From assembly GCF_014199265.1 (NCBI RefSeq), contig NZ_JACIJG010000024.1:1-52657 (forward strand): a DNA stretch of 52,657 nucleotides, in the 5' to 3' direction. Of this stretch, positions 14,787 through 21,976 are shown in pieces. The DNA comes from Brucella daejeonensis. Lineage in GTDB: Bacteria > Pseudomonadota > Alphaproteobacteria > Rhizobiales > Rhizobiaceae. The position numbers and the translations under genes are program-made. Below the pieces are notes generated by a model. The model saw only the letters and a list, made by a program, of their open reading frames with translations. It had not been told where the DNA came from and did not search any database. Numbering within the stretch: the first letter of the stretch is position 1; each line of letters starts with the position of its first letter.

Positions 14787-15743
14787 ATGCGCAAACAGTC
14801 CAAAAGCAGCAGCACACAGCCCCGCGCTGACGTTTACGAGCGGATCACCAACCGGATTATTGAACAGCTTGAGCAGGGTACTCGCCCATGGATGCAGCCA
14901 TGGGGCGCTTGCGGAACGCCGGTCCGCCCGTTGCGGCATAATGGCGTTCCCTATCGCGGTATCAATACCGTGCTTTTGTGGATGGAAGCCAGCGAGCGCG
15001 GCTATTCTTCGCCGTTTTGGATGACCTACAAGCAGGCGCAGGAGCTTGGCGGGCAAGTGCGCAAAGGCGAGAAATCGGCTCTTGTCGTCTATGCGAACGC
15101 CATCGAGCGCACGGAGACGACAGAAAGCGGCGAGGAAATCGAAAAGCGCATTCCTTTCATGAAAGGATATAGCGTTTTTTGCGCCGATCAGATCGATGAC
15201 CTGCCAGAGCAGTATTACGCCAAGGCGACCGCGCCAGAAGGATCAGAGAGCAAGGAACGCATTCCGCAAGTGGATGCTTTTTTCGCCAACCTTGGCGCTG
15301 ACATCCGCGAAGGTGGAAACAAGGCGTATTACCGGATCGATGCTGATTTTATCGGCATGCCGGTTTTTGACGCCTTTGTTTCGGCCGAGGCACATGCGAC
15401 CACGCTTGGGCACGAATGCATCCACTGGACCCGCCACCCGTCGCGCCTTGCTCGGGATTTTGGCCGCAAAGAATGGGGCGATGAGGGATATTCGCGGGAA
15501 GAATTGTGTGCCGAACTTGGGAGCGTTTTTTTAGCCGCCGATCTTGGCCTTGCCATCGATCCCCGCGACGATCATGCCGCCTATATCGCGAGTTGGCTCA
15601 AGGTCCTGAACAACGACAAACGGGCGATTTTTCAGGCGGCATCCCATGCAGAGCGTGCCGTTACCTATCTGCATAGCCTTCAGCCTGACGCGGGCGAGAT
15701 CACAGCCGAAGTTGACGAGATCGAGGAACGTCGCGCCGCTTGA
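14787..15743 (+). CDS. ardC: ArdC-like antirestriction protein
   Basis: A 318-residue protein with the two ArdC parts. The N-terminal ssDNA-binding domain includes RADVYERITNRIIEQLEQG and PYRGIN. The C-terminal zincin-like metallopeptidase domain carries HECIH (209-213) and a downstream EELCAELGS that supplies a further acidic ligand. ArdC proteins bind the incoming single strand and protect it from restriction in the recipient. The gene lies on the strand that the transferred strand would template and directly behind L1b, fitting early expression. Length and motifs look intact. Confidence 0.9.
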   Translation: MRKQSKSSSTQPRADVYERITNRIIEQLEQGTRPWMQPWGACGTPVRPLRHNGVPYRGINTVLLWMEASERGYSSPFWMTYKQAQELGGQVRKGEKSALVVYANAIERTETTESGEEIEKRIPFMKGYSVFCADQIDDLPEQYYAKATAPEGSESKERIPQVDAFFANLGADIREGGNKAYYRIDADFIGMPVFDAFVSAEAHATTLGHECIHWTRHPSRLARDFGRKEWGDEGYSREELCAELGSVFLAADLGLAIDPRDDHAAYIASWLKVLNNDKRAIFQAASHAERAVTYLHSLQPDAGEITAEVDEIEERRAA

Positions 15744-15765
15744 GCGGCGCGGGAAAGGATGAGCC

Positions 15766-15957
15766 ATGGGCACCATTGGAGAATTGGAACAACAGGCAGG
15801 CATAGGACCGGCGCGCGAGGAACGCGCCGCCTTCTGGATGCAATTCCGGCATCTCGAAGGGAGAGCCTGCCTTGAGGCCGGAGTTGCGGAACTGCACCGG
15901 ATTATTGCGGAAAAGGCGGAGCTTGCTCGCCATGCCATGAAGGAGGACGGCCTATGA
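15766..15957 (+). CDS. Small hypothetical protein
   Basis: A 63-residue, largely helical, charged protein starting 22 bases after ardC (AAAGGATGAGCC ribosome site). Its stop overlaps the next start by 4 bases (ATGA). No motif recognised. Probably part of the ardC operon. Confidence 0.6.
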   Translation: MGTIGELEQQAGIGPAREERAAFWMQFRHLEGRACLEAGVAELHRIIAEKAELARHAMKEDGL

Positions 15958-16178
15958 CTGATTTGGAGACCCTGAATTCTTTCGTGCCGGGATGGAGCGA
16001 AATCCCGAACGGGATGATGACGAACCCACATGACGCAGGCGGCATTATCGATTGCACTTTCGTAACCGGCGAATGGTTTGTGATCTTCAATGATGATCGC
16101 CCTATGCGGGACGGTTTCGCCACGCGGAAAGATGCCATCGCAGCCTTTATCGAGGCTGCCCGTCCTCAAGTCCGATAG
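15954..16178 (+). CDS. Small hypothetical protein
   Basis: A 74-residue protein (ETLNSFVPGWSEIPNGMMTN ... FATRKDAIAAFIEAARPQ) in the ardC operon, translationally coupled to the gene before it. It looks like a small alpha/beta domain. Function unknown. Confidence 0.6.
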   Translation: MTDLETLNSFVPGWSEIPNGMMTNPHDAGGIIDCTFVTGEWFVIFNDDRPMRDGFATRKDAIAAFIEAARPQVR

Positions 16179-16193
16179 AGGCCGAAGGCTGAC

Positions 16194-16415
16194 ATGAAGA
16201 ATTCATTTCAGTGGAAGCGCTGGAATCTTGGTTACACAAAGGAGGTCATGGACCGCGATCCTGACAGCCCTTTGACGCAGGCGCTTTTATCGTGCTGGCC
16301 GCCGCGTATCCAACGGGCGCTAGTGGCCCGGTTCAAATCGCGGGCACAGGAGTTTGTCCCGGATCGACCGGACCAAACCCCTCGAAAGAGGGGGGGGCAA
16401 GCCGCCCCTCTCTAA
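16194..16415 (+). CDS. Small hypothetical protein
   Basis: A 73-residue basic protein. The ATG follows a GAGGCCGAAGGCTGAC stretch 15 bases after the preceding stop. The last about 20 codons run into the first hairpin of element S5a, so the C-terminus may be recent or the true gene shorter. No family recognised. Confidence 0.45.
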   Translation: MKNSFQWKRWNLGYTKEVMDRDPDSPLTQALLSCWPPRIQRALVARFKSRAQEFVPDRPDQTPRKRGGQAAPL

Positions 16416-16510
16416 CTCTCCCCCATGAGGGAAGGGCGGTCCCGCCCCTCCCTCAAACACCCTCCCATGGAAGGGGGTGAAGACCCCCTTCCAAACCATC
16501 CCCGGCCCAC
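16376..16510. repeat. Structured element S5, copy a
   Basis: Three hairpins in series that recur at 17104-17235: CGAAAGAGGGG/CCCCTCTC, then GAGGGAAGGGCGG/CCGCCCCTCCCTC, then TGGAAGGGGG/CCCCCTTCCA. The third stem differs in sequence between copies but stays paired. The rest of the 16416-16715 gap has no supported gene. Confidence 0.6.
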
Positions 16511-16715
16511 ATGGACACGACGCCTGGTCGGCGCCGTGGTTCTCTTCTCTCTCTGACTGGCCCACGATACGCCCGGCCATCCGGCGTAAAGGACTTCGCG
16601 GTCTCCCCCAATTTTTCCGCCGCTTCGATTCTCTCCGCTCTGAAAAAATCGGTTCCCCCGCTCGCCGCATTGCGGCCGCTACGCGGTCCTTGACCCCTCT
16701 GGCCTACAGCGTGGG

Positions 16716-16741
16716 CTCCTTTCGTCAGTTCACGAAAGGAG
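16716..16741 (+). promoter_or_regulatory. Hairpin that buries the ribosome site of the zinc-ribbon gene
   Basis: A perfect 10-bp stem CTCCTTTCGT (16716-16725) / ACGAAAGGAG (16732-16741), loop CAGTTC. The right arm is the AAGGAG ribosome site of the gene at 16748. Translation should depend on this stem being opened. Confidence 0.65.
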
Positions 16742-16747
16742 ATCATC

Positions 16748-17014
16748 ATGACCAGAGTTTACGGCGGATGCGTTGAACCCGGTGGCTTCGACCTTGACAA
16801 TGATCTGGAGGTCGTCGCTTGCCCCGAGTGCGCCGGGGAGGCTTTTGAACGCTATTGGGAAACCTGCGAAGGCGGTTCTATCAATCAAAACCATACGATC
16901 ATCTGCACCGAATGCGACTACGCAGAGGGGGATCTTCCGGACAGCTATTTCGAGGGCCGTGAAGACAATTTCGATCCCGAAATTGACGCGTTGCTCAATG
17001 AGATGAACCTTTGA
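16748..17014 (+). CDS. Small zinc-ribbon-like protein
   Basis: An 88-residue acidic protein with two CxxC pairs: CPEC near residue 27 and CTEC near 55, spaced as in a zinc ribbon, plus CVEP and ETCEGG cysteines. The C-terminus is acidic (EGREDNFDPEIDALLNEM). It could bind nucleic acid or act as an adaptor. Its ribosome site is enclosed in a hairpin, and it is flanked by the two copies of element S5. Confidence 0.65.
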   Translation: MTRVYGGCVEPGGFDLDNDLEVVACPECAGEAFERYWETCEGGSINQNHTIICTECDYAEGDLPDSYFEGREDNFDPEIDALLNEMNL

Positions 17015-17103
17015 GCCATTCGCAGACAGGAGCCGGCATTCGCCGTCTCCTGTCTTTGTCTTATGGGGAGCCGCGCCGATCGGATCGACCGATCGCCACA
17101 GCT

Positions 17104-17235
17104 TATGAAAGAGGGGCACAGGCCCCCCTCTCAATCTCACCCCATGAGGGAAGGGCGGTACGCCCCTCCCTCAAACACCCTCCCATGGGAAGGAGGGACG
17201 GTTCCCTCCTCCTCCTTCCCAAACCCTTCCACCTC
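17104..17235. repeat. Structured element S5, copy b
   Basis: Same order of hairpins as 16376-16510: GAAAGAGGGG/CCCCTCTC, GAGGGAAGGGCG/CGCCCCTCCCTC, and a third stem TGGGAAGGAGGGA/TCCCTCC-TTCCCA that replaces the copy-a stem with a different but complementary sequence. 17236-17550 between here and the RepC control region holds a TTTGCTT-TATC-AAGCAAA palindrome (17465-17482) and no gene. Confidence 0.6.
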
Positions 17236-17549
17236 TCCCTGGCAGTGGGTAACGATGCGGGCAGATTCGCCAGTACCGAGAGAATCAGTCATTGATGATC
17301 AGTGCCGGAAGTGTTCGTAAAGCCGGCCACGATGATGCGATTGCGCTTGTGCGACAATGCGATCCCACAGGCTTTGGGTTTAGGAAAAACCCTTACGACG
17401 CAAGCGCTTGTCAAGTTGTGACCGGTTCGCTTGAAAGCTGTAGCTCGGAAAATTTCCCGAATCATTTTGCTTTATCAAGCAAATCGGTTAGCGTTTGCGG
17501 CTGACGCGATTGCGAGTCGTGTGATTTGGAACGAGGAGAAACCCTAACC

Positions 17550-17647
17550 CGGAAAAAGTAAACCCCGACGCAGCAAGCTACATCGGGGGGAAAGAATGAT
17601 CTTAGAAGCGATTGCCGTCGCTCCGAGAGACCCATCTCAAAAACTCA
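17550..17647 (-). ncRNA. Counter-transcribed RNA controlling repC
   Basis: On the minus strand a promoter (17654-17682) points to a start near 17647, and a terminator hairpin CCCCGA (17583-17588 complement) / TCGGGG with a following TTTACTTTTT ends the transcript near 17550. The product of about 98 nt is antisense to the repC leader. RepABC plasmids and solo-repC plasmids carry such an RNA just upstream of repC; it lowers RepC synthesis and sets copy number and incompatibility. Confidence 0.75.
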
Positions 17648-17653
17648 AGTCTC

Positions 17654-17682
17654 AATCTAAGGCTCCTTTCCCTCACTGTCAA
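17654..17682 (-). promoter_or_regulatory. Promoter of the counter-transcribed RNA
   Basis: On the minus strand: perfect -35 TTGACA (17677-17682), 17-bp spacer, -10 TAGATT (17654-17659). This is the best sigma-70-like promoter in this part of the window and points away from repC. Confidence 0.75.
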
Positions 17683-17740
17683 TATCGAGCGCAGCTTTTG
17701 CGAACGGGTGAGCTTTGCCCGGATTTCAGAAAGGAATCCG

Positions 17741-19021
17741 ATGCAGACCATCGCCAGTTTCAGAAGGGTGACGCCTGGCATTCTTGCCAGCGCTGCCCTT
17801 GCCATGAGGGAAGACAACCGCCCCGCGACCAAGGCGCAGGTTGCGAGCGCGCTAAAGAAATGCGCCGGTCGCCTTGGCATAAAAGGCTATCCCTACCAGA
17901 TCCTCGACACGCTTCTTGCTATCTCCCCGGCAGAGGACTGGACAGAGGGCAAGCGTCCCGTCGTCGCCATATCAAATGCCCGTTTGGCCTATGATCTTGG
18001 CGTCTGCGAGAAAACCGTCACCCGCGCCATTCGTTCGCTCGTGGAGGCGGGCATTGTCGCTTATCGCGACAGCCCGACCGGTCGCCGCTATGTAAATCGG
18101 GAAGGCGGGGGCAGCTTCGGCCTTGATTTCTCGCCCGCCAGAGCGCGGCTCGCGGAACTCGAAGAACTGGCGAGCGCTCATGTCGATGAGTGGCGATCGA
18201 TGCGCGAGACGACACGGCAAAGCCAAGGTGTCGCCCGGCAGATCGTCGATGCGCTCGAACAGCTTCGCCGTGATGGTCATGAGACGCAGGGTTTCGAGGA
18301 GAAGTTCAATGCGCTCGTAGTCGATTTTCACCAACAGAGGGCAAATCCTGACTACCTTGCGCAGCTCGTCGACCTCCTAAAGGACGCACTTGCACTGTAT
18401 GAGCCGTCCGAGCAACCTTCGGGGTCATCGCCACAGAATGATGATTCTGCCGATCAAAGCCGTAAAGAGTCCCCCGCGCAGGACAATTCTGTCCCCCCAT
18501 ATACAACTACAACCCCCACGACATTAGTAAGAAGAGAACGGCATCGCGCTAACGCACGATCGATTCAGTTTAGTTCTGAGATCGGCTCCGCCGATCAATG
18601 GGCTCTCGAAAAAGAGCCTGTGCGAGCGGAACCGTCTGCGCAAGACCGGGAACGTAGTGATGATGATCCTGCAACCACCCTTGATCTGCTACGGCTAGCT
18701 TGCCGCCAGCTTCAGGCCGAATATGGCATCAGTTTCTCGTCCTGGCGCGATTTGGAGGGGCAGGCCGACACAATCCGGGCGCTCATACAAATACCGCGCG
18801 AAACATGGGTCGCGGGCGTACAGGTCGCCGGCCGGATGAACGCGGCCGCGGCGCTCGCGATCGTGGCTGAGAAGCTGGTGCGGTCCGCCGCGCTGAAGCC
18901 GGGCGCGGCCGAGATCGCGAAGCCGGCGCGCTACTTCCTGTCAATGCTGTACCGCTCGCCGAAGGGTGAATTGCACCTCGCGCCGACACTGCGGGCCTTG
19001 GCGAAATCTGCCATGAACTAG
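17741..19021 (+). CDS. repC: RepC-family plasmid replication initiator (without repAB)
   Basis: A 426-residue protein of usual RepC length. The N-terminal winged-helix domain includes FRRVTPGILASAALAM, YQILDTLLAISPAEDW, and LAYDLGVCEKTVTRAIRSLVEAGIVAYRDSPTGRRY. A long linker and a C-terminal helical domain (TWVAGVQVAGRMNAAAALAIVAEKL) follow. ATG 17741 is chosen over 17612 because AAGGAATCCG precedes it and because the ctRNA lies in the longer frame. In this family the origin lies inside repC, usually at an AT-richer stretch such as 18480-18570 here. No repA or repB is adjacent, so partition must come from elsewhere (see 49756-50873). Confidence 0.88.
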   Translation: MQTIASFRRVTPGILASAALAMREDNRPATKAQVASALKKCAGRLGIKGYPYQILDTLLAISPAEDWTEGKRPVVAISNARLAYDLGVCEKTVTRAIRSLVEAGIVAYRDSPTGRRYVNREGGGSFGLDFSPARARLAELEELASAHVDEWRSMRETTRQSQGVARQIVDALEQLRRDGHETQGFEEKFNALVVDFHQQRANPDYLAQLVDLLKDALALYEPSEQPSGSSPQNDDSADQSRKESPAQDNSVPPYTTTTPTTLVRRERHRANARSIQFSSEIGSADQWALEKEPVRAEPSAQDRERSDDDPATTLDLLRLACRQLQAEYGISFSSWRDLEGQADTIRALIQIPRETWVAGVQVAGRMNAAAALAIVAEKLVRSAALKPGAAEIAKPARYFLSMLYRSPKGELHLAPTLRALAKSAMN

Positions 19022-19483
19022 GGCGCTCGAATTGTTGAAGGCGAAAGGGAAGCCCCCGCCGAAGCAGGCCGGGGGGACGGCGCGAATACCGATGATGGTC
19101 ATTGGCATCGAGGTCCTGCCGGCAAGATGTAGGGAGCTGTGCACGCTTTGCAAAGCGGCGCTGACAGTTTGAGGTGAAGGACCAAGCTACCGGCCTGGTT
19201 CATGTTCCAGATTGCCGACTGTCATTTCGATAGACGGGCGCGAAAGCTGTGTAGCGTAGCTGGCGGCACGGAGCAGGAAGTTTCGTGCGCGCGACGCCTA
19301 GGCCATTGATGTCAATGTCGTCGGGACGAACACTGTGAAGCCGTGCCGGTCAAAATGCCGGTTTCGGCTATGGAATGAAATGGGACGAGAGCAAAGACAT
19401 AGCGATCAAATCCCTTTGCATGGCAGCGTTGTCGATCGAATAGGCCACTAGGACCGTCCGCCCGGCCAGCAACAGCATAACCG
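19022..19483. other. Gene-poor gap after repC
   Basis: About 460 bases without a supportable gene. Short open frames on the minus strand (for example 19312-19524) have no ribosome site and no recognisable domain. It may be a remnant of a mobile element, but I could not identify one. Confidence 0.5.
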
Positions 19484-19488
19484 AACGA

Positions 19489-19635
19489 TTTTCCCCGCGC
19501 CTGCGGCGCTTCCTCGCGAGTCAAAATCGCCCGCCAATGCCGTCCTCCGCTGCGCTGCGGCCCTTCGGGTGCAGCCCGGTCTTTGTGCGGTCCTTTCTCG
19601 TGTCCATCGACAACGCAAGCAAAGGAGATCGCGCA
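19489..19635 (+). promoter_or_regulatory. Leader L4, copy c, upstream of the second DUF736 gene
   Basis: Starts TTTTCCCCGCGCC (19489-19501) followed by TGCGGCGCTTCCTCGCG, CTCCGCTGCGCTGCGGCCC and TTCGGGTGCAGCCC, closely matching 14065-14160. Near its end TCCTTT and AAAGGA can pair over the ribosome site AAAGGAG. Both plus-strand copies are also preceded by GGCCAGCAAC. Confidence 0.6.
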
Positions 19636-19959
19636 ATGTCTGACCTCGTAAACTTCATCCAGATCGACGCCGAAACCGACACGCTGACCGGCAACCTCGC
19701 AACGCTGACCTTCGACATCGACATCACCGGCGAGCCGATTGAGAGCACGAACCCTCAGGCTCCGGTCTACCGGCTTTACGCGAAGTCCCCGCGCAACCGC
19801 CGGATCGAGATCGGCGGCATCTGGAAAAAGAAGAACCAGAGGGGCGGCGAATACTATACGCTCACCGTCAACACCGGCTTTGCAAAGCTGAACGCGAACC
19901 TGGGCCGCTATCCGGGGCAGGATGACGAAAGCCTGATGGCGGTCATCCCCTGGGATTGA
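19636..19959 (+). CDS. DUF736 family protein (second copy)
   Basis: A 107-residue paralogue of 12912-13229 with the same blocks (LATLTFDIDITGEPI, APVYRLYAKSPRNRR, GGIWKKKNQRGGEYYTL, NLGRYPGQDDESLMAVIPWD). The strongest divergence is in the first 20 residues. The ATG follows AAAGGAGATCGCGCA. The two genes face opposite ways but share leader family L4 and a downstream GC hairpin, so they look like duplicated cassettes of leader, gene and terminator. Function of the family is unknown. Confidence 0.85.
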   Translation: MSDLVNFIQIDAETDTLTGNLATLTFDIDITGEPIESTNPQAPVYRLYAKSPRNRRIEIGGIWKKKNQRGGEYYTLTVNTGFAKLNANLGRYPGQDDESLMAVIPWD

Positions 19960-19968
19960 TCCACCCGG

Positions 19969-19986
19969 CCCCCGCTTCGGCGGGGG
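19969..19986 (+). terminator. Hairpin terminator of the second DUF736 gene
   Basis: CCCCCGC / GCGGGGG with a TTCG loop, followed by CTTCCCTTT, 10 bases after the stop. Confidence 0.65.
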
Positions 19987-20020
19987 CTTCCCTTTCGCCT
20001 TCCCTGAGACGGAGAGTTCA

Positions 20021-20245
20021 ATGACTGATTCCCAAACCCACCTGTTTCGTGTGGAGCTCGAACGCCCAAATGGCGCCCTGGATTGCTATCCGTGTGTATC
20101 GCTCGATACGCTGCCCGAGCTGATCGTTCCGCTCATCTCGAGCGCTGATGAACCCGCCGGCACCATTGTCCGCGTCTACGACTATCAACGCTGGACGCCC
20201 GACAGTGAAAGCGGGCTCATACGTGCCCTGTCTCTCCTCGAATAG
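20021..20245 (+). CDS. Small hypothetical protein
   Basis: A 74-residue protein (LFRVELERPNGALDCYPCVSLDTLPELIVPLI) with a plausible small beta fold. ATG follows GAGACGGAGAGTTCA. It lies behind the DUF736 gene, separated by a terminator hairpin, and just before element S2b. No family recognised. Confidence 0.55.
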   Translation: MTDSQTHLFRVELERPNGALDCYPCVSLDTLPELIVPLISSADEPAGTIVRVYDYQRWTPDSESGLIRALSLLE

Positions 20246-20249
20246 GACT

Positions 20250-20468
20250 TGCCCCTTGTTCGATCCGCGCCGGAGGCGGATCGAACTTTCTCGCCAACGG
20301 GCGAGGGGCGATGCCCCTCGTCCCGATAGGTCAGGATGGCACCGAACCGCCCGATCCGGTCAAATTCGGTCGCTTGCGACCGAAACCGGAGCCACGCGCA
20401 GCGGCGAGCCCGCGAGCATGGCGAGGCTCTGCAATTTGACCGGATCGAGGATCGGTGCATTTCAACAA
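20250..20468. repeat. Structured intergenic element S2, copy b
   Basis: Matches 12127-12341 in order of parts. Stems TTCGATCCGC/GCGGATCGAA, CTCGCC/GGGCGAG and GGGGC/GCCCC are conserved. The closing stem is GATCCGGTCAAATT / AATTTGACCGGATC, unrelated in sequence to the copy-a stem but in the same place. The inner hairpin is CGGTCGC/GCGACCG where copy a has CGGCCT/AGGCCG. Ends with GGTGCATTTCAA. Confidence 0.7.
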
Positions 20469-20469
20469 G

Positions 20470-20645
20470 GAAATAGTCGCCGGCGAAGCCGGCCTTCCAT
20501 GCAGTAAGGGTTTTTCCAGCCCGGAGGGCCGAAGCCTGCTTTCGAGGGAAAGCAGGCGTAGCAGGCGGAGGCCTGAGCGCGCCCCCAATGGCGCCGTAGA
20601 GAAGGCCGGAGCCTGTGGGAAAACCCTGCGGCCGAAGGCCGCCGT
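20470..20645. other. Hairpin-rich non-coding stretch before the resolvase
   Basis: Contains GCCTGCTTTC/GAAAGCAGGC and a long-range pairing AGGGTTTT-CC / GG-AAAACCCT (about 20506-20629), with several GGCC-rich hairpins between. No gene. It may be a further structured element, present here once only. Confidence 0.45.
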
Positions 20646-20651
20646 AAAACG

Positions 20652-20770
20652 CTGTCCCAAAACTGGCGTTTTTGATATGTTGTTTTTGTTACGGGTTTTC
20701 TGACAGATTCGGGAGGTGATATGGCACACACTGACATTTGTCCCAAAAATGACCGTTTTTGGCACAGGGG
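20652..20770. promoter_or_regulatory. Candidate res site of the serine resolvase
   Basis: Two similar imperfect palindromes, TGTCCCAAAA-CTGGCG-TTTTTG (about 20653-20675) and TGTCCCAAAAA-TGACCG-TTTTTGG-ACA (20739-20766), with a weaker ACGGGTTTTCTGACA between them (about 20691-20705). Two to three such subsites immediately before a resolvase gene is the usual res arrangement; resolvase binding here would also repress its gene. Confidence 0.6.
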
Positions 20771-20775
20771 GCTGA

Positions 20776-21387
20776 ATGCTAATCGGCTACATGCGTGTAT
20801 CGAAGGTGGACGGCTCGCAGAGTCTCGACCTGCAGCGAGATAGTCTCGTGCAAGCGGGAGTCGATCCGAACAACATCTATCAGGACCTGGCGTCGGGGAA
20901 ACGCGACGATCGACCGGGCTTTGCGGCGTGCCTGAAAGCATTGCGGCGAGGGGATACGCTTGTCGTGTGGAAGCTCGACCGGCTCGGCCGCGATCTGCGC
21001 AACCTGGTGAACACGGTTCATGATCTTACAGCGCGAGACATCGGCGTGAAGGTCCTAACCGGACATGGCGCATCAATCGACACGACGACGCCGGCGGGCA
21101 AGATGGTTTTCGGGATCTTCGCCGCTCTGGCTGAGTATGAACGCGAACTGACAATAGAACGTACTGTGGCGGGCCTCTCTGCTGCGCGAGCGCGCGGGAG
21201 AGTAGGAGGGAGACCGCCGAAAATGACCAAGGCGAAGTTACGTTTGGCTATGGCTGCGATGAGCCAGCCGGGAACGAAGGTCGGGGAACTATGCCGAGAA
21301 TTAGGCATTACCCGATCGACCCTTTATCGGCATGTCGGGCCAGACGGCACCTTGCGGACCGAGGGGAAAAAGCTCCTGCCAAGCTAG
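20776..21387 (+). CDS. Serine recombinase, resolvase/invertase family
   Basis: A 203-residue protein with the catalytic N-terminal domain (IGYMRVS, nucleophile Ser9; LDRLGRDLRNLV; GKMVFGIFAALAEYERELTIERT) and a C-terminal Hin-like helix-turn-helix (VGELCRELGITRSTLYRHV). Such enzymes resolve plasmid multimers or cointegrates at a res site. A candidate site lies in the 120 bases upstream. The gene looks complete. It could be the plasmid multimer-resolution system or a remnant of another transposon. Confidence 0.9.
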   Translation: MLIGYMRVSKVDGSQSLDLQRDSLVQAGVDPNNIYQDLASGKRDDRPGFAACLKALRRGDTLVVWKLDRLGRDLRNLVNTVHDLTARDIGVKVLTGHGASIDTTTPAGKMVFGIFAALAEYERELTIERTVAGLSAARARGRVGGRPPKMTKAKLRLAMAAMSQPGTKVGELCRELGITRSTLYRHVGPDGTLRTEGKKLLPS

Positions 21388-21494
21388 TCGTATTTGACAT
21401 TGAAAATGTCGCAGGATTCATTGTGAAATGATTCTGCTGGATGGAGCAAAACATTGACTCCATTAAGGGAGATGATAACGGTTAGGACGTTCTC

Positions 21495-21971
21495 TTGTAT
21501 AAAAGTACACCAATAAGCGCACCAAATAAAATCGAACGTGGGAACGACAGACTGGCGGAACAGATGAAGGGCATCTCAAAGGTAATAACGTTTGACGGCC
21601 CACCTGAACCAGAGAAAATAAAACCGGGTGAAGCCGGCGTGAATCTCTCTTGGTTGACAGAACTCGCGGATAACCCTCCTCCAAAAAACAGGCATTGGTC
21701 TAAGATGCTTCGGGAGTTGGTGTTAAATCCGCGAGCGGATGGGACAACTCCGACAAATGACGAGCTGGCGGCTAAACTCGAAGTCTTTCGAGATACAGTG
21801 ATGCGCGCCAAAAAGCGTTGGCAAAAGATCGGCGTGATCTATCGCGTCAATTACAACGGCGTTTATGCTTACAATCCCAAAATGCTTGTCGCGAAAGACA
21901 AGGACGGGAATGTCATAAAGCACGTGTCGATTGATGTGCGGGCGGCGTCCGATATGGAGGCCTACCACTAG
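21495..21971 (+). CDS. Hypothetical protein
   Basis: Up to 158 residues if the TTG at 21495 is used; ATG 21564 would give 135. A stop at 21483 rules out longer forms. Middle and C-terminal parts (NRHWSKMLRELVLNPRADG; FRDTVMRAKKRWQKIGVIYRVNYNGVYAYNPKM) look like a folded, basic, possibly DNA-binding protein. Not recognised. It converges on the coupling-protein gene with only 5 bases between them, and base composition is lower in GC than its neighbours. Confidence 0.55.
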   Translation: MYKSTPISAPNKIERGNDRLAEQMKGISKVITFDGPPEPEKIKPGEAGVNLSWLTELADNPPPKNRHWSKMLRELVLNPRADGTTPTNDELAAKLEVFRDTVMRAKKRWQKIGVIYRVNYNGVYAYNPKMLVAKDKDGNVIKHVSIDVRAASDMEAYH

Positions 21972-21976
21972 GACGA

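Noticed and set aside
19312..19524. Minus-strand frame after repC resembling a transposase remnant
   Set aside because: No conserved transposase motif or terminal repeats could be identified.
187..20468. CRISPR arrays or tRNA/rRNA genes among the repeats
   Set aside because: Repeats are long, few and widely spaced, with no short repeat-spacer pattern; no cloverleaf with a CCA-type acceptor or rRNA-like sequence was seen.
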